From JACVRW01 sp034664125 (GTDB taxonomy: Bacteria > Actinomycetota > Thermoleophilia > Solirubrobacterales > Thermoleophilaceae): a stretch of DNA of 64,000 bases. How positions within the stretch are numbered: the stretch's first letter is position 1; every line of letters begins with the position of its first letter. The stretch is taken from the NCBI GenBank assembly GCA_034664125.1, contig JAXDIG010000007.1, positions 62,001 to 126,000 of the forward strand. The letters are read 5' to 3'. The notes under the pieces are model-generated. The model had not been told where the DNA came from. It was given only the letters and a program-made list of their open reading frames with translations, and ran no database searches. Positions 16,225-24,114 of this stretch are shown here, in pieces. Position numbers and translations under genes: made by a program.

Positions 16225-17804
16225 CGCTCCGCGCGCGCCGCGGTTTCCTGCGCGCGTCCGTGCCCATTGTGCCGCATGTGCTCGACGACCAGGGCGATCA
16301 CCGCCAGCAGCCCGTAGATCCCCACTCCCAGGCCCCAGCCGGCCGCCACGTCGGACCACAGGTGCGCGTGGAGGTAGAGGCGGGACAGGCCGACCGCCAC
16401 GACCAGCGCCACCGCCCCTGTGACCAGCGCCGCGCTGACCACGCCGAGCCGGCGCGTGAACATGAGCGCGGCGGCCACCCAGGCCGCGGAGTAGGCCGCG
16501 TGGCCGCTCGGGAACGAGGACCCGTTCGTATCAACCAGGGCGCCGGGCGGCCGTGGACGCTCGATGCTGGCCTTGGTCACGTGGACGACCACATAGATCA
16601 GCACGAAGCCGCCCACCAGCACGACGACCTCTGCCATGCGCCCGCGAGCGGCCAGGACGATGCTGGTCACCACGACCACCGCCGCGCACGTCGGCAGCGC
16701 GCCCAGGTTCGTCACCGCCTTGGCGATGTCGGTCAGGACCGCCGAGCGCAGGTCGGCGCTGAGGTTGAGCAGCTCCCTGTCGAGCGGCGTCAGGCCCGGG
16801 TCGCCCGACAGGATGACCGCGTAGAGCGTGAAGACGTACAGGCCCACCGCGCCGATCGCGAGCGTGGTGGTCACCTCGAGGCCAAGGTCACCGGGCGTGA
16901 TCCGGTTCCACAGGAAGCGCGCCTGCGGGGCGACCACGCGCACCACCGGGCCCACGATGCGCCTGTGGATCGGCCGGCCGATCGCGAACAGCGGACGCAT
17001 CAGCGGGTGCCGCTCGTGAGCGAGGAGCCAGGCGCGGATCGCCTGGCGGCGCCGGTACGCGACGACGATGCCGGCGACGACGGCGACCGTCAGCCCGAAG
17101 CCGAAGATCGCCTGACCCGCGATGTGCGCGACCTGGTCGAACGAGCGCCAGAAGATGTAGCCCAGTACGCAGAAGACGGTCGACCACAACCCGGTCCCGA
17201 CCACGCTGTAGGGCAGGAAGCGCCGGTACGGCAGCCCCGAGGCGCCCGCGACGAACGGGGCCAGCGCGCGCACGAGCCCGATGAAGCGCCCGATCAGGAT
17301 CGTCTTGCCGCCGTGGCGCTCGAAGTAGCCCTCGACCTGCTCGAGGCGCTCGTGGGTGATCTTGACCTTGGGCCCGTGGCGCTCGAGGAACTTGCGCCCG
17401 AGCCGGCGCCCGATGTAGAAGCTGGTGGTGTCGCCGAGGATGGCGCAGATCCAGACCAGGCCGATCAGCGGGATCAGGTCGATCTCGCCCTGGCCGGCGA
17501 TAACGCCGCCGGCCATCACGACCGTCTCGCCTGGAGCGATCAGTCCCACGAACGCCGCGGTTTCGAGGTAGGCCATCACGCCGACGAGCGCGTAGGTCCA
17601 GGGGCCCAGCGCCACCGCGACGTCCTCGATCAGCTTCTTCGGATCGGGCAGCGCGCTCAGCACGCCGCTGGCGTAGATGGCCAGGACGAGCACGGCCGCG
17701 AGGGCCAACAGCTTGCGCTCGCCTGTCAGCCCACGCCTCCGCCAGATCGCCCCAGCGGCGATCAGTACGGCAAGAACGGCGGCGACGACCTGGCCGGGGG
17801 ACAC
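16221..17804 (-). CDS. DedA/SNARE-associated flippase domain fused to PAP2 phosphatase
   Basis: A 527-residue polytopic membrane protein. Residues about 60-230 are a DedA (VTT) domain with GETVVMAGGVIAGQG, the glycine-Arg segment IGRFIGLVRALAPFVAG and GDTTSFYIGRRLGRKF. Residues about 355-510 are a PAP2 lipid phosphatase with all three motifs: KASIERPRP near 410, PSGH near 433 and SRLYLHAHLWSDVAAG near 472. DedA proteins move undecaprenyl phosphate or phospholipids; PAP2 enzymes remove phosphate from undecaprenyl pyrophosphate or phosphatidic acid. The fusion suggests one protein that dephosphorylates and returns a lipid carrier. The start is GTG with TAGAGT 6 nt upstream. It sits 31 bp after ispE. 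Confidence 0.9.
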   Translation of the reverse strand: MSPGQVVAAVLAVLIAAGAIWRRRGLTGERKLLALAAVLVLAIYASGVLSALPDPKKLIEDVAVALGPWTYALVGVMAYLETAAFVGLIAPGETVVMAGGVIAGQGEIDLIPLIGLVWICAILGDTTSFYIGRRLGRKFLERHGPKVKITHERLEQVEGYFERHGGKTILIGRFIGLVRALAPFVAGASGLPYRRFLPYSVVGTGLWSTVFCVLGYIFWRSFDQVAHIAGQAIFGFGLTVAVVAGIVVAYRRRQAIRAWLLAHERHPLMRPLFAIGRPIHRRIVGPVVRVVAPQARFLWNRITPGDLGLEVTTTLAIGAVGLYVFTLYAVILSGDPGLTPLDRELLNLSADLRSAVLTDIAKAVTNLGALPTCAAVVVVTSIVLAARGRMAEVVVLVGGFVLIYVVVHVTKASIERPRPPGALVDTNGSSFPSGHAAYSAAWVAAALMFTRRLGVVSAALVTGAVALVVAVGLSRLYLHAHLWSDVAAGWGLGVGIYGLLAVIALVVEHMRHNGHGRAQETAARAER

Positions 17805-17810
17805 GCGACG

Positions 17811-17816
17811 ACTCTA
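17811..17816 (-). promoter_or_regulatory. Predicted -10 element of the DedA-PAP2 gene
   Basis: TAGAGT on the minus strand, 6 nt before the GTG start. It lies in the 31-bp gap after ispE and may give the gene its own leaderless transcript. Confidence 0.4.
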
Positions 17817-17835
17817 GGGGGAGCGGTCCCCGCCG

Positions 17836-18687
17836 TCAGTCCGAGCGGAGGCCGGCGACGATCGCGCCGTCGATCGTCGCGGCCGCGGCCGCCGCCGCCG
17901 CGCGGTCCTCGAAGAGGCCGAAGCAGGTCGGGCCCGAGCCGCTGACCAGCGCGCCGAGCGCGCCGGCCGTTCGCAGTCCGTCGAGCACGGCGGCCAGCTC
18001 GGGGCGCAGCGAGAGGGCGGCTGGCTGGAGGTCGTTGCACAGCACGGGTAGCAGGCACATCTCGCGGCCGAGCGCCCGCAGCGCATCGAGGTCGAGCTGC
18101 TCTCGGCCGCCCCCCAGGCGATCGAATTCGGCATAGACGGCCGCGGTCGAAAGGCCCTCGCCCTGCGGCAGGAGCACGGCGCCGAAGGGCGGCAGCTCGA
18201 TCGGCTCCACCGCCTCCCCCACGCCGCTGACGAGCGCGTGACGCGGGGCGACCTGGCTGGGAACGTCGGAGCCCAGCTCGGCGCCCAGCTCGGCGAGCGC
18301 CCCGGCGTCCAGGGGGTCGCCGGCGATGCGGTTGGCGGCGCGCAGGACGGCTGCGGCGTCGGCGCTGCCGCCGCCCAGGCCCGCGGCCACTGGGATGCGT
18401 TTCTCGATCCGCACCCGCAGCGGCGGCAGCTCGGGTACGCGGCCGCGGAACGCCGCCAGGGCAGCCTCGGCGAGGTTCGGCCCACGCAAACCGGCGCACT
18501 CCACCCGGTCGGCCCCGAACCCGGTGGGCTCCACGTGGACGTCGTCGTGGAGGTCGATCGAAGCGAAGATGGAGCCGAGCGGGTGCAGGCCGTCGGAGCG
18601 TGGGCGGCCCACGTGGAGGATCAGGTTGAGCTTCGCGAAGGCGCGCTCGTGCACGACGGGGACGCTCGTCGCTCCGAAGGCGGTCAT
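17836..18687 (-). CDS. ispE: 4-diphosphocytidyl-2-C-methyl-D-erythritol kinase
   Basis: A 283-residue GHMP kinase, the fourth step of the MEP isoprenoid pathway (CDP-ME to CDP-ME 2-phosphate). The N-terminal AFAKLNLILHVGRPRSDGLHPL, the ATP loop PVAAGLGGGSADAAA (residues 99-113) and the C-terminal LGALVSGSGPTCFGLF are typical of IspE. The ATG overlaps the rsmA stop (ATGA). The rsmA-ispE order is conserved across actinobacteria. Confidence 0.95.
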   Translation of the reverse strand: MTAFGATSVPVVHERAFAKLNLILHVGRPRSDGLHPLGSIFASIDLHDDVHVEPTGFGADRVECAGLRGPNLAEAALAAFRGRVPELPPLRVRIEKRIPVAAGLGGGSADAAAVLRAANRIAGDPLDAGALAELGAELGSDVPSQVAPRHALVSGVGEAVEPIELPPFGAVLLPQGEGLSTAAVYAEFDRLGGGREQLDLDALRALGREMCLLPVLCNDLQPAALSLRPELAAVLDGLRTAGALGALVSGSGPTCFGLFEDRAAAAAAAATIDGAIVAGLRSD

Positions 18688-19634
18688 CGCGGTCGCAGTC
18701 CGGCGAGGCGTTCGCGCCCGATCGCGTCAGCGAGGCGCGACCAGTCGCCGGCAGGGATCCGCTCAGCCCGGGCGTCCGCGGGGTGGCCGATCGCCGCGAG
18801 CCCCGCGCGGGTCGCGGCGCGGAGGTCGTCGGCGGCACCCGGCACCAGAGCCAGAGAGCCGGCCAGAGCCTTGCGGCGGTGGGCGAAGGCGGCGTGGACG
18901 AGCGCCGTGAGCTCGGGTGGCGGCGCGGCCGCGCGGCGGCGCAGCACGACAAGTGCCGACTCGACGTTCGGCTCGGGGTGGAAGACCGTGCGCGGAACGC
19001 GGCGCAGCACCCGCACCTCGCAGGCCAGCTGGGAGAGCACCGAGGTCGCGCCGTAGGCCTTCGAGCCCGGCCCGGCGGCGAGTCGCTCGCCCACCTCGCG
19101 CTGCACCATCGCCACCCAGAGCCGTGCGTCGGGCAGCTCGGCGATCGACTTGAGCAGCACGGTGGCGGCCACCCCATAGGGGAGGTTGGCCACGACCTTG
19201 CCGGGCGCCGGGTCCAGGGTCGCAAGGTCCAGCTCGACGGCGTCGGCCAGGTGGAGCGTGGCGTTGGTGAACGGCGCGAGCGCTTCGGCCAGCGGCGGCT
19301 CGAGCGTGCGGTCCACCTCCACGACGTGCAGGTGCCCGACCCGCGGCGCCAGGTACTCGCTCAGCACGCCGAGGCCGCCGCCCACCTCGAGTACGACGTC
19401 GTGCTCGTCGAGCTCGGCGGCGCGGCCGATCACGCCGAGGATGTTGTCGTCGATCAGGAAGTTCTGGCCGAGCTCGCGATTGGGCCGGATCTCGAAGCTG
19501 CGCAGGCGGCGCAGGCTGGCCTGGCGCGGCTCCTCGGTCCGGCGCGACTCCTCGGCCCGGCGCGACTCCTCGGTCTGGCGTGGCGCTTCCGTCTGGCGGG
19601 ACTTTCCGGTCACGCTGGGCTCGTCGCTCACCAT
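18684..19634 (-). CDS. rsmA: 16S rRNA A1518/A1519 dimethyltransferase RsmA (KsgA)
   Basis: A 316-residue RsmA. The SAM-binding motif VVLEVGGGLGVLSEYL (about 80-95) and the catalytic motif NLPYGVA (about 140) are intact, with FHPEPNVESALVVL in the rRNA-binding half. Before the usual start (SFEIRPNRELGQNFL) is an extra N-terminal stretch of about 45 residues. It holds degenerate repeats of RQTE/RRAEES type (residues 13-38), a low-complexity charged tail unlike other RsmA proteins. The ATG at 19634 (a GTG follows directly) overlaps the tatD stop. Confidence 0.94.
   Translation of the reverse strand: MVSDEPSVTGKSRQTEAPRQTEESRRAEESRRTEEPRQASLRRLRSFEIRPNRELGQNFLIDDNILGVIGRAAELDEHDVVLEVGGGLGVLSEYLAPRVGHLHVVEVDRTLEPPLAEALAPFTNATLHLADAVELDLATLDPAPGKVVANLPYGVAATVLLKSIAELPDARLWVAMVQREVGERLAAGPGSKAYGATSVLSQLACEVRVLRRVPRTVFHPEPNVESALVVLRRRAAAPPPELTALVHAAFAHRRKALAGSLALVPGAADDLRAATRAGLAAIGHPADARAERIPAGDWSRLADAIGRERLAGLRPR
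19521..19598. repeat. Degenerate tandem repeat in the 5' part of rsmA
   Basis: About 15-bp units (CGCGACTCCTCGGCC-like on the plus strand) encode repeated Arg-Arg/Gln-X-Glu-Glu-Ser. They form the extra charged N-terminal tail of RsmA. Confidence 0.55.
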
Positions 19635-20386
19635 CCGAGCACGCGGGCGGCGTTCTCCTCGACCGTGCGCTCGAGCTCGTCGTAGGAAACCTCGCGCAGC
19701 GCGGCGAGCCGCTCGGCGGTATGCACGACGTTGGCCGGCTCGTTGGGCTGCGCGCGCACCGGCTGGGGCGACAGGAAGGGGGCGTCGGTTTCGACGAGCA
19801 GCAGCTGCGCGGGCAGCTCGCGGGCGGCCTGCTGGAGGTCGGTCGCCTTGGGGTAGGTGACGTTGCCGGCGAACGAGCAGAGGTAGCCGCGCTCGACGCA
19901 CTCGCCGACGCGGTCGGGCGCGGAGAAGCAGTGCAGGATCACGGCGGGGAGGCGGTCGGTGTGCTCGCGCAGGATCGCGAAGGTGTCCTCCTCCGCCGCG
20001 CGCGTGTGGATCGCGACCGGCAGGCCGACGCGCCCGGCAAGGTCGAGCTGAGCCTCGAAGGCGCGGCGCTGGTCGTCGCGAGGCGCGTAGTCGCGGTAGT
20101 AGTCGAGGCCGGTTTCGCCGATGGCGCGGACGCTGGGATCGGCGGCCGCGCGCTCGACCTCCTCGAGGTCGGCGGCGCGGAAGCCGGCGGCTTCGTGCGG
20201 GTGGCGGCCGACGATCGCGAACACCTCGTCGTGCTGCGCCGCGGCCTCCAGCGCGCGCTCGATCGACTCACCGTTCATGCCGACCGTGGCGATCCGGCTC
20301 AGGCCCGCGGCCCGCGCCCGCTCGACGAGCTCGGCCGTCGGAGGGTCGCAGTGGTCCAGGTGACAGTGGGTGTCGATCAAGGCCAT
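19628..20386 (-). CDS. tatD: TatD family metal-dependent DNase
   Basis: A 252-residue TIM-barrel hydrolase with the full metal site of TatD: IDTHCHLDHCD at the N-terminus, GETGLDYYRD, AIHTRAAEEDT, ILHCFSA and VETDAPFLSP. Members are 3'-5' DNases linked to DNA repair and fragmentation. The start is ATG, 25 bp after metG; the stop overlaps the rsmA start. In many actinobacteria an rpf gene lies between tatD and rsmA; here there is none. Confidence 0.94.
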   Translation of the reverse strand: MALIDTHCHLDHCDPPTAELVERARAAGLSRIATVGMNGESIERALEAAAQHDEVFAIVGRHPHEAAGFRAADLEEVERAAADPSVRAIGETGLDYYRDYAPRDDQRRAFEAQLDLAGRVGLPVAIHTRAAEEDTFAILREHTDRLPAVILHCFSAPDRVGECVERGYLCSFAGNVTYPKATDLQQAARELPAQLLLVETDAPFLSPQPVRAQPNEPANVVHTAERLAALREVSYDELERTVEENAARVLGW

Positions 20387-20411
20387 GCCCTAGGCGCGTC
20401 TGCGCCGCGCA

Positions 20412-21947
20412 TCAGGCCGCGGAGCGCTCGGGTGAGCGCTCCGGTGGCTCAACCCGGGGGAAGAGCTGCCCGAGCTCGGCAATCGAGGCACCGCCGCCGG
20501 CGGCGCCCAGGCGAGCGTCCTCGAGGGACAGGCTCTCCTGCCCCAGGGCGGCGAGCAGCCGCTCGGCTGAGCCGGGCATGAACGGGTGCAGCAGCACCGA
20601 CACCACGCGCAGCCCTTCGGCCAGCGAGTAGAGCACCTGGTCGAGCTGCGCGGAGGCGCCCTCGTCCTTGGACAGCTGCCAGGGCTGCTCATCCTGGACA
20701 TAGCGGTTGAGCAGCTTGACGCGCTGCCATAGCTCGTCGAGGGCGGCAGTCAGCTCGATCGCGTCGAGGCGCTGCGACACCGCGCCGGCGAGGTCCTCGA
20801 ATGCCTCCTGGAGCCGGGGCGCCGGCTCGGCATCGGGCACCACGCCGTCGCGGTAGCGGGAGATCATCGCGAGCGTGCGGCTGGCGAGGTTGCCGTACTC
20901 GTTGGCGAGCTCGGTCGTGTAGCGGGTTTCGAAGCCCTCGGGCGACACCTCGCCGTCCGAGCCGAAGCTGACCTCGCGCAGCACGTAGAAGCGCAGCGCG
21001 TCGGCGCCGTAGACCTCGGCCACGTGGAAGGGCTCGATCACGTTGCCGAGCGACTTGGACATCTTGTGCTCGCCCAGGAGCAGGTAGCCGTGAATGCCCA
21101 CACGGCGCGGGACTTCGATGTCGGCCGCCATCAGCATCGCGGGCCAGATCACGGCGTGGAACTTGAGGATGTCCTTGCCGATCAGGTGGACGTCGGCCGG
21201 CCAGTAGCGATCGGTGAGGTCCTCGCCGGGGCGGGCGTAGGAGAGCGCCGTGTAGTAGTTGAGCAGGGCGTCGATCCAGACGTAGATCACCTGCGACGGG
21301 TCCCACGGCACGGGCACGCCCCACTTGAGGCGGGCGCGGCTCAGCGAGAGGTCGCGCAGGCCGCCCTTGATGAACGAGAGCGCCTCGTTGTAGCGGTTCT
21401 GTGGGGTCACGAAATCGAGACGCTCGGCGTAGAGGCGCTCGAGCGGCTCCTGGAAGGTGGACAGCCGGAAGAACCAGTTGTCCTCCTTCTCGATCTCGAG
21501 CTCGATCTTGTGGATCGGACAGCGGTTGCCGTCCTCGAGCTCGGACTCCGTCTTGAAGTCCGCGCAGCGCGGGCAGTACCAGCCCTCGTAGGTGCCGGCG
21601 TAGACGTGACCGTTGTCGTAGATGCGCTGGACGACCTCCGCCACCTTCGCCATGTGCTCCGGGTCCGTGGTGCGGATGAAGAAGTCGTTGGTGGCGTTGA
21701 GGGTGGCGGCGAGCTGCTTGAAGCGGACCGCGTTGCGGTCGCCCAGCTCCCGCGGAGTGATGCCGAGCCTCTCGGCCTCCTGGGTGACCGGCTCGCCGTG
21801 CTCGTCGGTGCCGGTCAGGAAGAAGACGTCCTCGCCGCGCTGGCGCATGTGCCGCGCCAGCACATCGGCGGCGATCGTCGTGTAGGCGTGGCCGAGGTGC
21901 GGCTCGCCGTTGACGTAGTAGATGGGCGTCGTGACGTAATACGACAT
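20412..21947 (-). CDS. metG: Methionyl-tRNA synthetase
   Basis: A 511-residue class Ia synthetase. The HIGH-type motif is HLGH (residues 17-20) and the KMSKS motif is HKMSKSLGNVIEP (about 295-300). A zinc knuckle (CPRCADFK and CPIHKIE, about 127-150) sits in the connective peptide. There is no C-terminal tRNA-binding (OB-fold) domain, matching short actinobacterial MetRS. The ATG start has TAGCAT 8 nt upstream and no Shine-Dalgarno. It heads the metG-tatD-rsmA-ispE run. Confidence 0.96.
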   Translation of the reverse strand: MSYYVTTPIYYVNGEPHLGHAYTTIAADVLARHMRQRGEDVFFLTGTDEHGEPVTQEAERLGITPRELGDRNAVRFKQLAATLNATNDFFIRTTDPEHMAKVAEVVQRIYDNGHVYAGTYEGWYCPRCADFKTESELEDGNRCPIHKIELEIEKEDNWFFRLSTFQEPLERLYAERLDFVTPQNRYNEALSFIKGGLRDLSLSRARLKWGVPVPWDPSQVIYVWIDALLNYYTALSYARPGEDLTDRYWPADVHLIGKDILKFHAVIWPAMLMAADIEVPRRVGIHGYLLLGEHKMSKSLGNVIEPFHVAEVYGADALRFYVLREVSFGSDGEVSPEGFETRYTTELANEYGNLASRTLAMISRYRDGVVPDAEPAPRLQEAFEDLAGAVSQRLDAIELTAALDELWQRVKLLNRYVQDEQPWQLSKDEGASAQLDQVLYSLAEGLRVVSVLLHPFMPGSAERLLAALGQESLSLEDARLGAAGGGASIAELGQLFPRVEPPERSPERSAA

Positions 21948-21955
21948 CTAGGGCG

Positions 21956-21961
21956 ATGCTA
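21956..21961 (-). promoter_or_regulatory. Predicted -10 element of metG
   Basis: TAGCAT on the minus strand, 8 nt before the ATG. The 120-bp gap upstream shows no T-box or other recognisable leader. Confidence 0.45.
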
Positions 21962-22067
21962 CTCAGGGTCGGCGAGGCGACTCGGTCCCCCCGGAGCGGC
22001 GCGACCGGCGGGTTCGCGGGCGTGTTCTCCGTCAAGCAAGCCGCCGCCGTCGGAGTCGCGGACGGAG

Positions 22068-23123
22068 TCACCGTCCTCCCAACCGAGGACTGACGAGTGC
22101 GGTGATCCGCCGACGGCCTTGCCTGGTCGCCCTGCGGCCGTCCTCCGAAAGCCCCAGCAGCGCCGAGGCCGCGAGCAGGCCTAGGCAGGCGACCACCCAG
22201 CCGGCGTCGGGGCCGCCCCCCGCCCCGAGCGGCCGGGCGGACCGGTCCGCCGCTGCGGCCGTGCGCGGGGCGAGGCCGGAGAGCGGCGCGCGGTGGCCGG
22301 CGCGGTCCGCGGTGCGCGGTCGGGCAGGGACGCGGCGGCCGGCTGGTGCGCGTCTGGGCGCGCCGCGCGGGACCGGGATGGCACGGGGCGCGCCGTGCGG
22401 GCCTGGCACGGGCCGCGGCGCGCCGCGTGGGACGGGCGCCCGCCTGGGCGCGCTGTGAGGTGCGGGCAGCCGCACCGGGGCGCCGCGGGGCACCGGAGCG
22501 GGCCGGAATGCCGGGACGGGCCGTGGCGCCGGGACGCGCCCTGGCGCGCCGCGGCTGACGGGTTCGCGGACCGGCTCGGTCGCGGGGGCCGGCACCACCG
22601 GCACGGGTGCGGGGCTCGGCGCGGGTGTCGTGCGCGGCCGCTCCGGCGCGACGGCGGGCGGTGGTAGGAACGCCAGTGGATCGTGGTAGGCGTGGCGGCT
22701 TCCGGCTTCGCGCACGCCGAAGTGGAGGTGCGGGCGTTCTGCCGAGCGCACGCCGGTGGTGCCGACCGCGCCGATGCGCTGGCCGGCCGCGACCCGCTCG
22801 CCTGTGCGTACCGCGGTCGTGGAGAGGTGCAGGTAGGACGTGTCGTAGACGCCGTCGTCGGTCCTGATGCTCACGGTCAGACCCGAGGAGCCGGCCGTAC
22901 CGGAGAAGCGGATCTCGCCGCCCGCGGCGGCCACCACAGGCGTGCCCGGGTCGGCCGCGATGTCGATGCCGCGGTGCTGCCCGGCGGCGTAGGGGTCGTC
23001 GCCGTTGCGGTAGGGCGTGATCACCTCCCCGCGCACGGGCCAGATCCAGTCCGCGCGGGCGGGGGCGGCGGTCAGAAGGACGGCGGCGAGGGTCGCGGCG
23101 GGGATGAGAAGGCGGCGGGTCAT
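22068..23123 (-). CDS. Secreted M23 family peptidoglycan endopeptidase with Pro/Arg repeats and C-terminal membrane helix
   Basis: A 351-residue exported protein. A Sec signal (LLIPAATLAAVLLTAAPARA) precedes a LytM/M23 domain (about 26-150) with the zinc ligands intact: H50-RGI-D54, H99 and H132-L-H134. Such enzymes cut peptidoglycan cross-links. Residues about 155-290 are a Pro/Arg/Ala-rich linker with repeats of PVPRGAPR type. A single hydrophobic helix (AGWVVACLGLLAASALLGL) and a basic tail end the protein, so it is probably anchored and reaches through the wall. ATG start, TACGGT 7 nt upstream. Confidence 0.87.
   Translation of the reverse strand: MTRRLLIPAATLAAVLLTAAPARADWIWPVRGEVITPYRNGDDPYAAGQHRGIDIAADPGTPVVAAAGGEIRFSGTAGSSGLTVSIRTDDGVYDTSYLHLSTTAVRTGERVAAGQRIGAVGTTGVRSAERPHLHFGVREAGSRHAYHDPLAFLPPPAVAPERPRTTPAPSPAPVPVVPAPATEPVREPVSRGAPGRVPAPRPVPAFRPAPVPRGAPVRLPAPHSAPRRAPVPRGAPRPVPGPHGAPRAIPVPRGAPRRAPAGRRVPARPRTADRAGHRAPLSGLAPRTAAAADRSARPLGAGGGPDAGWVVACLGLLAASALLGLSEDGRRATRQGRRRITALVSPRLGGR
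22314..22556. repeat. Pro/Arg-rich repeat region in the M23 peptidase gene
   Basis: Imperfect repeats encode PVPRGAPR, PGPHGAPR and similar octets, probably as an extended wall-spanning linker. Confidence 0.6.
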
Positions 23124-23130
23124 GTGCGCG

Positions 23131-23136
23131 ACCGTA
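23131..23136 (-). promoter_or_regulatory. Predicted -10 element of the M23 peptidase gene
   Basis: TACGGT on the minus strand, 7 nt before the ATG, with no ribosome-binding site. I looked for a ydaO-type riboswitch in the 136-bp gap and saw none. Confidence 0.4.
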
Positions 23137-23259
23137 GGTGCGGATCGGCTGAGGACGGGGGCGCGGGTGGAGAGTTGTCGCGGTGCGTCGCACAGGCGTA
23201 GCGGGCGGTGACAGTGCCGTTACGGTCGCCGGCCGCGTGAAGCGGGCCGAAAGCGCCGC

Positions 23260-24114
23260 TCAGTTCCCTGCCGTCAGCGCCCGGTACAGCGCGTTGGCGC
23301 TGCCGCCCGTCAGCTCGGCGACCACCCCGGCCGCCTTGCGCGGGTGGGCGCCGGAGTCGACGAGGCGGCGCAGGGCGTCGAGCCCCGGCGGCTCAGGCGA
23401 ACCCGAATCCGAACCCGAACCCGAACCCGACCCGCCGGCGCCACCCCTGGCCACCGCAGGCCCCAGCACCAGCACCACCTCGCCCTTCGGCGGCGCCTCC
23501 GCGTAGCGCTCGGCCAGCTCCGCCGCACTGCCCCGCACCACCTCTTCGTGCGCCTTGGTCAGCTCCCGGCAGACGGCCACCTCGCGCGAGGGGTCCAGGG
23601 AGGCCAGCAGCGCCAGCGTGGCCGGCACGCGCCGGGGCGACTCGAACGCCACCACGGTCCCCGCGAAGCCCGTGAACACCCGGCTCAGCTCCCCCTTCTT
23701 GCGCGGCAGGAACCCGTGGAAGTGCCACTCGGACGCGGGCAGCCCGGACGCCACAAGCGCGGTGATCGCCGCCGACGGCCCGGGCAGCACCTCCACCGGC
23801 AGCCCCGCCGCCACGCACGCCCGCACCAGCACATAGCCCGGATCGGACACCAGCGGCATCCCCGCATCCGAAACCAGCGCCACGACCTCGCCGGACCGCA
23901 TCCGCGAAACCAGCTCCGCCGAGCGCGCACGCTCGTTGTGCTCGTGGTACGAGACCAGCCGACCCTTCACCCCGTAGCGGTCCAGCAGGACCCGGGTGCG
24001 GCGCGTGTCCTCGCACGCGACCACGTCCGCCTCGCGCAGCGCCGCCAGGACGCGCAAGGTCACGTCCTCGAGGTTTCCGATCGGCGTCGGGCACACCACC
24101 AGGCGGCCGCTCAT
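23260..24114 (-). CDS. rsmI: 16S rRNA (cytidine-1402 2'-O)-methyltransferase RsmI
   Basis: A 284-residue tetrapyrrole-methylase-fold protein. PTPIGNLEDVTLRVL, ACEDTRRTRVLLDRYGV, VALVSDAGMPLVSDPG and LPGPSAAITALV are RsmI signatures. A Gly-Ser linker (GSGSGSGSDSGSPEP), coded by a near-perfect hexanucleotide repeat, separates the catalytic part from a short C-terminal helical domain. The ATG at 24114 overlaps the ROK kinase stop (ATGA). Confidence 0.94.
   Translation of the reverse strand: MSGRLVVCPTPIGNLEDVTLRVLAALREADVVACEDTRRTRVLLDRYGVKGRLVSYHEHNERARSAELVSRMRSGEVVALVSDAGMPLVSDPGYVLVRACVAAGLPVEVLPGPSAAITALVASGLPASEWHFHGFLPRKKGELSRVFTGFAGTVVAFESPRRVPATLALLASLDPSREVAVCRELTKAHEEVVRGSAAELAERYAEAPPKGEVVLVLGPAVARGGAGGSGSGSGSDSGSPEPPGLDALRRLVDSGAHPRKAAGVVAELTGGSANALYRALTAGN
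23398..23430. repeat. Hexanucleotide microsatellite in rsmI
   Basis: About five copies of CCGAAC/T on the plus strand encode the (Gly-Ser)n linker of RsmI. Gain or loss of units would keep the frame. Confidence 0.7.

Noticed and set aside
23124..23259. Possible ydaO (c-di-AMP) riboswitch before the M23 peptidase gene
   Set aside because: No conserved ydaO core was visible, and a -10 box only 7 nt before the start leaves no leader.
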